From the IMG/VR virus record IMGVR_UViG_3300035698_021114, positions 1-57,358 of that record: a stretch of 57,358 nt of DNA, one strand, 5' to 3'. Shown here in pieces: positions 40,301 through 48,459 of the stretch. The DNA is from a virus. Numbering within the stretch: position 1 is the first letter of the stretch; every line of letters starts with the position of its first letter. The notes beneath the pieces are model-generated. The model saw nothing but the letters and a program-made list of their open reading frames with translations. It was not told the DNA's origin and ran no database searches. The position numbers and the translations under genes are program-made.

Positions 40301-40818
40301 CAAGCATGGATTTAGTATCTTCATTGAATAGTGATACAGATGCTGTACTGTTTGTAAATAATACATATATAGGAGCTACAGATACAATAGCTATCCACGG
40401 AAATGCATATCCACAGGATAGTTCATGGGGAATTGGAGTTAAAGGAACAGCAGGATGGCACGCAATACATGGAGAGGCAGAAGTAAATGGAGTAGGTGGT
40501 GTACCAGTTGGAATTTATGGTATTGCAAAAGACAATGGGAATGAGGCAACAGTTTATGGTGGTCAATTCTTAGCAGTAACAACTAACGCAGCATCAGATG
40601 CATATGGTATTAAAGCTATAGGAGACGCAACTTCAACCGTTAGTTATGCAGGATATTTTAATGCAGCAGGTAGTGGAGCTACTCAATACGCAGTATATGG
40701 TGATGGGCAAATTTATTCAAATCTAAAAGTTGAAGCACCAACAATTAGTGCAGCAACAACATTAGAGATAGCAAGTTCAACATTTGTATCAAATGGTACA
40801 CATATAATTTGGGATTAG
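37339..40818 (+). CDS. Giant secreted adhesin / tail fibre, 1159 aa
   Basis: AAAGGTGTTACA before the ATG. MGLKKIIIFIMIICLSLQAYGK is a plausible Sec signal peptide, odd for a virion protein assembled in the cytosol. The rest is Thr/Asn/Ser/Gly-rich beta structure with many N-X-S/T sequons (at least 20). Two related Cys units recur: FDDCPSGEFVQNTTVNGVEC and GDCGVGTVMQNSTTSGVEC. The C-terminal 200 residues (IAIHGNAYPQDSSWGIGVKG..YGIKAIGDA) resemble fibre tip domains of phage and collagen-like proteins. Function by likeness: host attachment. Confidence 0.7.
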   Translation: MGLKKIIIFIMIICLSLQAYGKTTYFFTDIDLTGNITVQGNHLCDDSVCYLISDLNSSSGGGSGTVEWVSGDGTYVTGNITKTGSLGFSEANLNTTIYTIGDFNYLKLNGTNVMTGNLDMDSNIITNVDEINVVTVDATVLEGTLQWTELDGYPTGCSGATPNVQTIGDTLTCRADDNTIYTYDDWQLLNRSLYTDLSNFTNDPGYITNDTANFTVDTDTLYTASGTLLELIGTAFNVKEAFLTNNGGCWYSTALGLVCNANYLDTITANEQYLRIDQANGPVTGNLSMGNNIITSVNDIQSERFRFISDTSNASYIKINDGDWIGINESIVVGNNLASTGTGQIVMLVYTQENVTNMWVQSGQNNSYGGWGNSFGLIPNTLGINNFSEGGKVNMTKLSNYLEICDFYDMDCQYNADTLTEGPLLFSMGPLEIRRGAAIHELATLFGGILSHNPVSFIMNGDQANVLNGSIHIATPVTYETSFVQGDLAKLLGATFPGALTPFSNEDNPVDDWRITSSALCEESPCAIASSTLGVNAAVINMSTGFSTINFNETYLTFIYSNNNLKDADEDITVEINNGSGWVEIFSDNTKNVVLQLENISLGESYSDLSNVDLRFQCNSGKNNRYCYVDDVFVWGTATTTTLANQSGFDSNYCTSDGSTDINGQCNSGLVFDAATQTHITKGVWNITGTVIGGVTGTGTANTISKWTGINSQGNSNILDDGLDITLGVDTGVTGDITATNFIDGGVNLLTEINLKSDFDDCPSGEFVQNTTVNGVECAAVSGAGTVTQVTVVGPYLIPEVITASGNVEVNETKLNEIIDARDTGILWSTPVDNSIIPDTNDAYDLGAPSFAFEDGYISDYLYLDRLVGIDDTNTYFNFNDNNVVSFFSNGVKAMDLAGTLTLSSGTGVSEFSTDGTLAGNSDIAVPTEQAVKTYADTKAAIGDCGVGTVMQNSTTSGVECIVMASGGFTYSDYFDQGLNTTSDVAHASMDLVSSLNSDTDAVLFVNNTYIGATDTIAIHGNAYPQDSSWGIGVKGTAGWHAIHGEAEVNGVGGVPVGIYGIAKDNGNEATVYGGQFLAVTTNAASDAYGIKAIGDATSTVSYAGYFNAAGSGATQYAVYGDGQIYSNLKVEAPTISAATTLEIASSTFVSNGTHIIWD

Positions 40819-40821
40819 AAA

Positions 40822-43800
40822 ATGGGAAACAAAACATGGATACAAGTAGCTGGAATTTTAACACTTATTCTAGTTAGTGGAGGGATTATTACATACACAG
40901 ATTTATTTGGTGCTTTATTTAATCTAAAAGGGATTGAATATACTTACACAGGTGATATTAATTGTAGTGATACTTGTGAGAGTTATATTAATCTAACTAC
41001 TTCTTATTGGAGAGTTTGTTTTGCTGGATATGATGATACTAAATATGAAGATGAAACTCTTTTTAAGAAACAATCTAGATCAAGGACATTACATGTAAAC
41101 ACTGATAATATAGAAAATATAATTTCTACTGACATACCAATTCAAGTTGATTGGATGGTACCAGCTAGAGGAAAAGATAACTGGAGACCTATTAAAGATG
41201 GGGATTGCTGGGAACGTGGTAAGATTAATAAGATCAAATTAGTGGCTCACAAAGAACCATGGCAAACGGTTAAGTGGACATTTAAGACAGGAGAGTATGT
41301 AGACATAGATCCTTTATGGAAAGGTAAACCACAGAGATTACAAGTAGAAGAATTTGAAAGAATAGATGAAAAAGGTGAATATGTTTACATCACTAAGTAT
41401 TATTGGTTATATGAAAACTCAGAAGTTAAATTAAAAGTTCCTGATAATCCAGTTTGTTTATGGGATGCTTCTAAAGACCTGCGTAATTGTTATATGGATA
41501 TAGGTGTTGAATATAAAAGTACAGATAAAAAAAGTAAGTTAGAAGCTAGTCCTAAATTAATAATGAAACAAAGTAAAGAGAAAAATTTTAAGTATAGTCT
41601 ATTAGATAAAAAGGAATTTAGTAAAGCTGATAATTATACTATGAGATATGAATTTGAATACCCTCCTAACACAGAAGAGAAGTTTGATATTGAATTGTTT
41701 GGGATTACAATTGATCCAGTTGTGTCTGCTTGTTCAACTTTAACTTCCGCAGGATTATATGAAATGAATCAATCAATATTAAATTCAGCAACTGGAGGGT
41801 GTATAACTATACAAGATGGAGTTGAGGATGTATTATTTGATTGTAAGGGTTTTATTTTTCAAGGTAACAATGGAGCTGACTATGGGTTTCGTGTTGATCA
41901 ATCAACTGAAAATGATAATTTAAACATAACTATTCAGAATTGTAATATCCAAGATTGGGATTCAGCAGCAATTATATTTGCTAAGTCTGGTGGATCTTAT
42001 TTTTATAATCTATTTTCCACTGCACATATAGATGATTTTTTTTCAGCTAGTCATTCTGATAATTTGTATTTTAATAATGTAACATTTAATTCATCATTAA
42101 TAAATACGGGTAGTGATTATGGGGCAGACATATATTCAAGCACTGGATTGGTAATTAATAATTCTCATTTTTACCAAGGGGGATCTGGTTTTGGATTTAA
42201 TTATGGTGGTGGTACATTTTATAATAGTATATTTGAGGCTTATTTAGTTAATCCAATTAATCCAGCAGCAATAGATGGTCCTTTTGATGTAATTAATTGT
42301 ACAGGTAGAACTTTAACAACTGATACATTTAGACCAATATTTGTTTCCACAAGTGAATCAGATAAAATTTATTCAGGTTGGAATAGTAATTTTTCTTCTT
42401 TTTATGTTTATAATAGTACTAACATTACAGTTAGAGATATGATTTATAATGGGTCAAATGGAGTAGTAGAAGGAGCAGCAGGTGGTTTCTTTTTTGTTGA
42501 TACTGTTACTAGAAATTATTTTATTAATAACACTATTAGACGAGGAGAAAATGGTATTTATTCAAGTGATATTTCACAAGTAAATGTAATTAACAATACA
42601 ATTCTAGAACCAGATAGTCATGGGTTATATTATTATAATACTTTCAATGATGATATTACAAGTGGTAATTATATTGAAGTGGGTGATTTTTTATCAAGTA
42701 CTTATAATATATATATTGAATCAGGGAATACAGATGAAGGTTTTATTTTTGATAATATCATGCAATCTTCTCCTGATAAAACTACAAATGAAAATTTATA
42801 CATGGTTGGTGGAGTTAATGATATGACAATATATAATAATATTTTCAATAGAACATCAAATGGAGGAGATTATGTATTTGTTGAAGTATGGAGTACAGGA
42901 GTAGTATTCAATATTGATACTGAAGCAGGAGATAGAATTTGGCAAGGTGAAGATGGTAATGCCTCAACAATAAGTGGAAATGCATGGATCCATGCAGATG
43001 GAGGAGGAGATTCTCAAACTTGTGCAGACAGCAATAGAGATGGATTTTGTGATACTACAGTTAATTGTGGAACAACTTGTACAGACAATAACCCTTACTC
43101 AGCATTATATATAGATAACACTCCCCCTTACTGGAGTGAAGCAAGTACTAATACAACACTTAATTTAAGTGAGACAGTTACATTTTCAGTATTTTGGGAG
43201 AAGGATTCTATTGATACATCTAATTTGTCTATTTGTACATTTGAAATGTTCAATGGAACTAACTGGACTAAAACAGAACAAACAGATAATTTAGAAACAG
43301 GATCTGAATCTTTTACAGGTGCTATTACTCCTGGAACTCCTGCAGTAGTAGTTAATGATACTTTCACAGGAGAAGTGAGTACTGTTAATTTAGCAGATCA
43401 CACACCTACACCAACAGGGACCACTTGGACTTTAGATAGTTCAACAGGTGGTGCTACAACTCAGGTAACTTCAGCAGGAATAGCTACATTCACAAACATA
43501 TATAATAACTATGCTATTAATATTATATCAGATGATCTTGCTACAAATGAATATAATGTAAGTATAGATGTTACAACTACCGCATTTTCTGATGATAGAT
43601 TATTGTTATTTGGTAGATATGAAAATGATGAAAATAATTATCATGTTAGTATGACTTCAGCCTCCACAGAATGTCATATATATAAAATGGTGAGTGGGAT
43701 TAGAACTACTTTAGTTACGGCAAGCAGTGGTCTTGTAGATGGAGATAATATTACGTTTTCAATAACTAGTGTTGCTAAAACAGTTTATAAGAATGGTGTT

Positions 43801-44751
43801 TCGTGGATGACTACTTCTGATAATTCAGTTACTAATATTGGTAATGCAGGAATTGGTTGTGGAGATTATGAAGGAGATGGTAATGAGGATTGTAGAAGTT
43901 CTTGGGTACTTGATAATTTCAGAGTTGAACAAGTAGGTGGTGAAGATGGTCCAGACAATAATGCAGACAAAGAACAAGTACCTTATGGTGCAAATGGATT
44001 AGATACTTACACAGATGTAACTGCTATTAATGTAACAGTTGAGGTGACTACATATAATACTTCAGGATCTTCTACAACAGGAAATGCAAATCCTGCTTTA
44101 TGGTTATATGCCAGTACAAATGGAGGGGATTCGTATTTAGGAATAGGAAACTTCAATGTAACAGGAGAAGGTAATTTTACAGCATCAATAACTAATAGCT
44201 CTATATTATCTGCTTGGATTTCTGAAGAAGATCGTAATTTTACTGTGAGAGCTAGATATATGGATTATAATACATCTGCTTTATTTGATAATATTACTTG
44301 GGATGGAGTTTGGGCAGATGTTAATAGCAGACAAGAATTCTTTAATTTAACAGTTGTTAATTTTACTGGATGTAGTGCTACAACTAAAAATTGCTGGTGT
44401 AATGTTACTTATCCAATATCATCAATTAATCAGTCTACCATTAAATGGAGACAATATGTAGAAGATACTTATACTGTTGAGAATGTAACTACTTTATTTA
44501 AATTTACAATTGGAGGAGGAGTAACTCCACCAACAACTCCTTGCACTGAGTCAGGTGATTGTACTTTAGATTGTTCAGAAAATTATAATATTGTTGATGA
44601 TATTGATATTGGTTCTAATAGGTTAACCCTAAATGGAGTAGGAGATTTTTTTATTAATGCAGTTATTAAGTTAGGAAGTTTAGCAAAACAAATTGGGTGT
44701 AGGATCATAAATGCTCCAGATGATGGGAATTCTATCATCAATGAGATCTGA
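40822..44751 (+). CDS. Giant beta-helix surface protein, DPANN-like, 1309 aa
   Basis: A membrane or signal segment lies at 8-28 (VAGILTLILVSGGIITYTDL). Residues about 30-310 are a beta domain ending GITIDPVVSACSTL. About 310-720 is a right-handed beta-helix with Asn-ladder repeats (NNTIRRGENGIYSSDISQ; VINNTILEPDSHGLYYY) opening with DVLFDCKGFIFQGN. Then follow DSNRDGFCD (Ca-binding-like), an Ig-like segment beginning DNTPPYWSEAS, and a LamG-like jelly roll (about 850-1000). This domain order is typical of DPANN cell-surface proteins as I know them, suggesting capture from the host. Sequon-rich, so probably N-glycosylated. Virion adhesin or surface-displayed exclusion protein. Confidence 0.7.
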   Translation: MGNKTWIQVAGILTLILVSGGIITYTDLFGALFNLKGIEYTYTGDINCSDTCESYINLTTSYWRVCFAGYDDTKYEDETLFKKQSRSRTLHVNTDNIENIISTDIPIQVDWMVPARGKDNWRPIKDGDCWERGKINKIKLVAHKEPWQTVKWTFKTGEYVDIDPLWKGKPQRLQVEEFERIDEKGEYVYITKYYWLYENSEVKLKVPDNPVCLWDASKDLRNCYMDIGVEYKSTDKKSKLEASPKLIMKQSKEKNFKYSLLDKKEFSKADNYTMRYEFEYPPNTEEKFDIELFGITIDPVVSACSTLTSAGLYEMNQSILNSATGGCITIQDGVEDVLFDCKGFIFQGNNGADYGFRVDQSTENDNLNITIQNCNIQDWDSAAIIFAKSGGSYFYNLFSTAHIDDFFSASHSDNLYFNNVTFNSSLINTGSDYGADIYSSTGLVINNSHFYQGGSGFGFNYGGGTFYNSIFEAYLVNPINPAAIDGPFDVINCTGRTLTTDTFRPIFVSTSESDKIYSGWNSNFSSFYVYNSTNITVRDMIYNGSNGVVEGAAGGFFFVDTVTRNYFINNTIRRGENGIYSSDISQVNVINNTILEPDSHGLYYYNTFNDDITSGNYIEVGDFLSSTYNIYIESGNTDEGFIFDNIMQSSPDKTTNENLYMVGGVNDMTIYNNIFNRTSNGGDYVFVEVWSTGVVFNIDTEAGDRIWQGEDGNASTISGNAWIHADGGGDSQTCADSNRDGFCDTTVNCGTTCTDNNPYSALYIDNTPPYWSEASTNTTLNLSETVTFSVFWEKDSIDTSNLSICTFEMFNGTNWTKTEQTDNLETGSESFTGAITPGTPAVVVNDTFTGEVSTVNLADHTPTPTGTTWTLDSSTGGATTQVTSAGIATFTNIYNNYAINIISDDLATNEYNVSIDVTTTAFSDDRLLLFGRYENDENNYHVSMTSASTECHIYKMVSGIRTTLVTASSGLVDGDNITFSITSVAKTVYKNGVSWMTTSDNSVTNIGNAGIGCGDYEGDGNEDCRSSWVLDNFRVEQVGGEDGPDNNADKEQVPYGANGLDTYTDVTAINVTVEVTTYNTSGSSTTGNANPALWLYASTNGGDSYLGIGNFNVTGEGNFTASITNSSILSAWISEEDRNFTVRARYMDYNTSALFDNITWDGVWADVNSRQEFFNLTVVNFTGCSATTKNCWCNVTYPISSINQSTIKWRQYVEDTYTVENVTTLFKFTIGGGVTPPTTPCTESGDCTLDCSENYNIVDDIDIGSNRLTLNGVGDFFINAVIKLGSLAKQIGCRIINAPDDGNSIINEI

Positions 44752-44783
44752 TTTTATATAAAAATCACATAAGATTTATAAAG
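44752..44783 (+). promoter_or_regulatory. Late-type promoter with palindromic operator
   Basis: TTTTATATAAAA at 44752-44763, TATA-like TTTATAAAG from 44775 (offset 23 bp). Closely matches the block at 33882. The ATG at 44819 has GAGGTGAAAAT before it, so this transcript has a leader of about 15 bases. Confidence 0.65.
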
Positions 44784-44818
44784 TCAAAAAATATAAAATG
44801 ACACATTGAGGTGAAAAT

Positions 44819-45049
44819 ATGCATAAGATAACCCCTAAATTCAGAGAGACCAAAGAAGATTTTTTAATAAGAAGTATTTCTGAATTGAAGAAAGATAATT
44901 CTGATTTAACTAATGAGCAGTTGAAAGAGGAGTGTAATGACTCTTGGAACAGACGATTTGAAAATGCAAAAAGAGATGAGGACGGAAAGGTTATAGTTGG
45001 TGAGAATGTGAAATTTATATTTACATCAACAATTGGACCAGTTGAGTAA
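44819..45049 (+). CDS. Hypothetical protein, 76 aa, head module
   Basis: First gene of the capsid operon. ITPKFRETKEDFLIRSISELKKDN, then NEQLKEECNDSWNRRF: a helical protein with a short beta end. Resembles nothing I can name. The stop abuts the start of the protease gene. Confidence 0.6.
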   Translation: MHKITPKFRETKEDFLIRSISELKKDNSDLTNEQLKEECNDSWNRRFENAKRDEDGKVIVGENVKFIFTSTIGPVE

Positions 45050-45050
45050 G

Positions 45051-45992
45051 ATGGTAGAAAAAATGAGAGTGGCTGGAACTGCAATTGTTGCAGGTATTAG
45101 CAGAAACAATGTTAAATATTTACCAGAAGAACTTAAGAAGTTTTCACCAACTTTGGCATCAAGACCAATACTTAAAGATCATGTAGCATCAACAGACAAT
45201 ACAATTGGATTAGTAGAAAAAACTAAATTTGCAAATAATGATACTGTTCTTTATGAAGGTTGGATCAAAGAAGAAAAGACGCAAGAAAAAGTTGAAGATG
45301 GGAGAATTAAAGAAGTGAGCATTGGAGCAATAGCAGGGAAGGTTGTTATTGAAGATGAAGATGATCCAAATAGTCCATTAATAGTTAAAGATTTAGTTGG
45401 TATGGAATTAAGTACTACACCAACTCCAGGAGTTGTAGGAACATCAATACAACAAAGCATTAAAGGACTTACAGAAGCAAGGACTCAGCAAGAGGTTATG
45501 AAAGTAAAACCAGTTATGGAAAATGTTAATTTATTTGAAAGCATTGTAACTGGTGCTGCTGAAGATGATGACGAATCAAATTCAGGAAATCATTCTGAAA
45601 GTAAAAACAATAAATTTAAGGAGGATAAGATGGAAGACAACCAAGATATTGAAGCTCAAAAATTAAAAGAGCAAAATCAGAAGCTTGCAGATGAATTAGC
45701 AGATTATAAAGCTAAGGAAGCAAAGGAAGCTGAAGAAAAAAGAATTGATGAAGCAGTCAAAGTAAAGTATGATGCTAAAGTTAAGGAAGATGCAGATGCA
45801 GAAGTTGCTGCTAAAAAAGCAGAAGATGAGAAAGCTGAAGCTGACAAAAAAGCCCCAGAAGGAGAAGCTGACACTAAAGGTGGTGTAAGTGATGATGCTG
45901 ACGGTGATGACAATAAAACCAAAGAGCAATTTGATGGTTATAAAATTGAAAAATCAGAATCTGTTAAAGGTTTTGCTTTATGGAAGGAATAG
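45051..45992 (+). CDS. Prohead maturation protease fused to scaffold
   Basis: 313 residues. MVEKMRVAGTAIVAGISRNNVKYLPEEL, PILKDHV (probable catalytic His) and IKEVSIGAIAG (probable catalytic Ser) resemble phage head maturation proteases. Residues from about 195 to 290 are a Glu/Lys/Ala coiled coil, the scaffold, ending in an acidic and basic tip (QFDGYKIEKSESVKGFALWKE). A strong internal ribosome site makes the scaffold alone as well; see the nested entry. It guides capsid assembly, then cleaves head proteins. Confidence 0.8.
   Translation: MVEKMRVAGTAIVAGISRNNVKYLPEELKKFSPTLASRPILKDHVASTDNTIGLVEKTKFANNDTVLYEGWIKEEKTQEKVEDGRIKEVSIGAIAGKVVIEDEDDPNSPLIVKDLVGMELSTTPTPGVVGTSIQQSIKGLTEARTQQEVMKVKPVMENVNLFESIVTGAAEDDDESNSGNHSESKNNKFKEDKMEDNQDIEAQKLKEQNQKLADELADYKAKEAKEAEEKRIDEAVKVKYDAKVKEDADAEVAAKKAEDEKAEADKKAPEGEADTKGGVSDDADGDDNKTKEQFDGYKIEKSESVKGFALWKE
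45630..45992 (+). CDS. Nested scaffold protein (internal start)
   Basis: AAGGAGG at 45618-45624 with five-base spacing stands before an in-frame ATG at 45630, giving a 120-residue coiled-coil scaffold identical to the protease C-terminus. This is the arrangement of lambda C/Nu3 (family knowledge). AAGGAGG is far stronger than most sites in this genome. Confidence 0.65.
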   Translation: MEDNQDIEAQKLKEQNQKLADELADYKAKEAKEAEEKRIDEAVKVKYDAKVKEDADAEVAAKKAEDEKAEADKKAPEGEADTKGGVSDDADGDDNKTKEQFDGYKIEKSESVKGFALWKE

Positions 45993-46002
45993 GTGAATTA
46001 AG

Positions 46003-46449
46003 ATGGCACAAAATCCAGTAGGATATGTAAATGTCGCTGACGGTGGAGCACCTAGAATTATCTCAGGATATTCTAGACAAGCACTTTCAGGTGGACAGTT
46101 TGGATTCTCCTCAGGAGCAGCAGCAACTGCTTTAGTAAGTTCAGGACTTAACAGTTTTGAAACTGCAGATATTTTAGTTGCAGCACCAGCTTCAGGTGGA
46201 CAATTCACAGGAATAGTATTAAATGGAAATGTAGGTTCAAATGAACCAGTCGCATTAGCAACAAGAGGAATGTTTATCTTGAGAGCTGATGGTGATGTAG
46301 TTCCAGGACAAAAAGTAATGACACAAGGTGGTCATGCAGTAGCAGCTTTAGGATCTGTAGCAGGGAATTTAGCAGCAGCAAGATCAATGGGTAGAGCAGT
46401 TACAGGTGCAGGTTCAGAAGGATTCTGTATAGTAGACATTCATGGATAG
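46003..46449 (+). CDS. Capsid decoration protein (DUF2190-like)
   Basis: 148 residues, Gly/Ala/Ser-rich beta protein (ASGGQFTGIVLNGNVGSNEPVALATRGMFILRADGDV) placed between scaffold and major capsid protein, as decoration proteins usually are. AATAGGTGAATTAAG precedes the ATG. Stabilises the mature head; family assignment moderate. Confidence 0.7.
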   Translation: MAQNPVGYVNVADGGAPRIISGYSRQALSGGQFGFSSGAAATALVSSGLNSFETADILVAAPASGGQFTGIVLNGNVGSNEPVALATRGMFILRADGDVVPGQKVMTQGGHAVAALGSVAGNLAAARSMGRAVTGAGSEGFCIVDIHG

Positions 46450-46459
46450 GTGAAAAAAG

Positions 46460-47320
46460 ATGGCAGATAATAAATATATTAATGAGCTAATCTCTACAGG
46501 AACCGGAACAGAAGGATCTTTACTTATTGTAAAGAAAATCCATGACACTCTTATTGATGAAGTTGATAAAATGTTAATCCCTCAAAGTGAGGCAGCTTTT
46601 GCAGTTGGAGCATCAGAAGTTCCAGGATCAAGTTATGATGTAGATTTAGTAGTTGAGAATTCAGGTAGTATTAGAGTAATTGCAGAAGGTGGAGAAATCT
46701 ATCTAGATGATATTGAATATCTTTCATTCAATGTTAAACCATTGAAGTATGGTGTTGGTGTAAGGATTACTAGAGAAATGCTTGAAGATGGTAAGTGGAA
46801 TTTGTTAGAGCACAATATTAAAACATTGTCTAAAAGATTTGCTGAGAATGAAACAAAGTTAATTCTTGAGCAGCTAGATAATGCACAAAATACTGTAGCA
46901 GGTGGAGCAGCAATCACAATTTCAAATATTACAAGAGGAATGCAATATTTGGATGATGCAGATTATGAACCAACAACTTTGCTTATTGGTATGGAAGTTC
47001 TTAATGATTTAAGAAACATTGATACTTTCGTAGAGTTTAACAAGGTCGGAAATACTGATATGCTTAAAAAAGGATTTTTAGGAATCATTTATGGACTTAT
47101 GGTTATTAAGTTTTCAACAAATGCAGCTCCTTCAACTACATACACTAAGTACGCTTATGTATATGATAAAACACACGCTTTTATCAGAGTTGAAAAGAGA
47201 CCACTGACTGTTGAAGGATTTAACTTACCAGTTCATGACATGGAAGCAGCATCATTAACGCAGAGAATTGCTTATAGATATCTAAGGGCAAAAGCTACAA
47301 CTAAAATAACGACTACATAA
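46460..47320 (+). CDS. Major capsid protein, HK97 fold
   Basis: 286 residues. N-terminal helix (LIVKKIHDTLIDEVDKMLIPQ), then the beta/E-loop (SYDVDLVVENSGSIRVIAEGGEIYLDDIEY), spine helix region (GVGVRITREMLEDGKWNLLEHNIKTLSKRFAENETKLI in parts) and P-domain strands (LLIGMEVLNDLRNI; LMVIKFSTNAAPS; HAFIRVEKRPLTVEGF) are the standard order for HK97-type capsid proteins. It forms the icosahedral shell. Confidence 0.9.
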   Translation: MADNKYINELISTGTGTEGSLLIVKKIHDTLIDEVDKMLIPQSEAAFAVGASEVPGSSYDVDLVVENSGSIRVIAEGGEIYLDDIEYLSFNVKPLKYGVGVRITREMLEDGKWNLLEHNIKTLSKRFAENETKLILEQLDNAQNTVAGGAAITISNITRGMQYLDDADYEPTTLLIGMEVLNDLRNIDTFVEFNKVGNTDMLKKGFLGIIYGLMVIKFSTNAAPSTTYTKYAYVYDKTHAFIRVEKRPLTVEGFNLPVHDMEAASLTQRIAYRYLRAKATTKITTT

Positions 47321-47349
47321 GTAGTCAGTTATTCTAGTGAGGTATCAAA

Positions 47350-47631
47350 ATGGGTAATCCTTTAGAGGATGGATTAAATAAGCCTGACCAAGTGAGTGTC
47401 AATAGTCAAATTGTTGATGGTGGAGCAACTAAAGCAACTGATGTTGCAGTTGTTGTAACATTTAACAAGACTTTTGTATCAACACCAACAGTTTGTATAG
47501 GGCTAGGAGAATCTGGAGCAGCAGCAACTCAACCAGGAATGGTAATTGCAGCTAATGCAGGAAGTTTTAGTTTTTTAGGAACTTCAGGTCTAACACACAA
47601 TTGGAATGCAATTGGGTCAGGAAATCTTTAA
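47350..47631 (+). CDS. Small beta protein, possible H-type lectin/head-fibre domain
   Basis: 93 residues. VTFNKTFVSTPTVCIGLGESG and SFSFLGTSGLTHNWNAIGSG fit the short beta-sandwich used at tips of phage fibres (H-type lectin/gp53-like). Adjacent to the capsid protein, so perhaps a head-surface glycan-binding protein. A T-rich stretch (47633-47656) follows. Confidence 0.55.
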   Translation: MGNPLEDGLNKPDQVSVNSQIVDGGATKATDVAVVVTFNKTFVSTPTVCIGLGESGAAATQPGMVIAANAGSFSFLGTSGLTHNWNAIGSGNL

Positions 47632-47675
47632 ATTTTTTATTTTATTTTTTTTTATATTAAGATCAAGGAGGAAAA

Positions 47676-48053
47676 ATGGTTAGAGATTCAAGAATCAAAC
47701 AAATGATATTCAATAAGGTTATGGATGGTAATGTCAATACAGCATACCACTCAGATCAAGATGCTAATGATTCACATATTAATGGAGAAATATTATCAGT
47801 TGATACTAACTTTGACAGAACAGGTAGTATTGCTTTATCAATAAGTGGAATAGGAGTTGAATTTTATAGAAACAATGCTCCAAGTGGAGCAGCATGGACA
47901 CATACACAACCTAGAGAGTTTACACAAGCTGTTGCAGGAAGTATTGCCAATGCTGAACATGTACCATTTATAGCAAATGGACCAATCATATTAACTGCAG
48001 GAAGTATGGCTTCAGGAACAATTCCTTTACAAGTCAGTATAATGTATAGATAA
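47676..48053 (+). CDS. Hypothetical head-module beta protein, 125 aa
   Basis: AAGGAGGAAAA precedes the ATG, one of the strongest sites here. Sequence IKQMIFNKVMDGNVNTAYHS then beta strands (TGSIALSISGIGVEFYRN; ANGPIILTAGSMASGTIPLQVSIMYR). Not recognised; a second head decoration or fibre protein is likely from position. Confidence 0.55.
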   Translation: MVRDSRIKQMIFNKVMDGNVNTAYHSDQDANDSHINGEILSVDTNFDRTGSIALSISGIGVEFYRNNAPSGAAWTHTQPREFTQAVAGSIANAEHVPFIANGPIILTAGSMASGTIPLQVSIMYR

Positions 48054-48055
48054 AA

Positions 48056-48436
48056 ATGCCAAACTATAATGCTGGATCAATTGGTAGTATTGTTTATAAT
48101 GCAATAGATGATATGCCAGATAATGTAAGTGGACTTTTACCTACATATGTGAACCAATGTAGAATAAGTATTCAAAACTATACAGGTATTCCATTTAGCA
48201 GTGACAGCATTGAAGAAAAATATCAACCAGCAATGTTGGCATGTACATCTGCAAAAGCAGCAAACACTATGTCAATTCAAGGTTCAGATGTAGCTGAATA
48301 TAAATTAGATGGATTCGTTGTCAAGAAAGGCAAGGGATCTGCTATGGAAGATACAGCAACAAAATGGGCAGCTGAGTTTGAAAAAGAGAAAAGAGAGCTT
48401 GGAAGGAACTTAGATTTTTATCAAACATTCACATAG
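48056..48436 (+). CDS. Head-tail adaptor (gp6/gp15-like)
   Basis: 126 residues, helical: YVNQCRISIQNYTGIPFSSDSIEEKYQPAMLACTSAKAANTM, the pattern of connector proteins that sit under the portal. Located directly before stopper and tail-completion genes, as in HK97-like modules. Confidence 0.65.
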   Translation: MPNYNAGSIGSIVYNAIDDMPDNVSGLLPTYVNQCRISIQNYTGIPFSSDSIEEKYQPAMLACTSAKAANTMSIQGSDVAEYKLDGFVVKKGKGSAMEDTATKWAAEFEKEKRELGRNLDFYQTFT

Positions 48437-48459
48437 AATAAATATATGGAGAAAATTTT

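Noticed and set aside
45251-45929. Several minus-strand frames opposite the protease-scaffold gene
   Set aside because: Low-complexity shadows of the Glu/Lys/Ala coiled coil; composition unlike real genes here.
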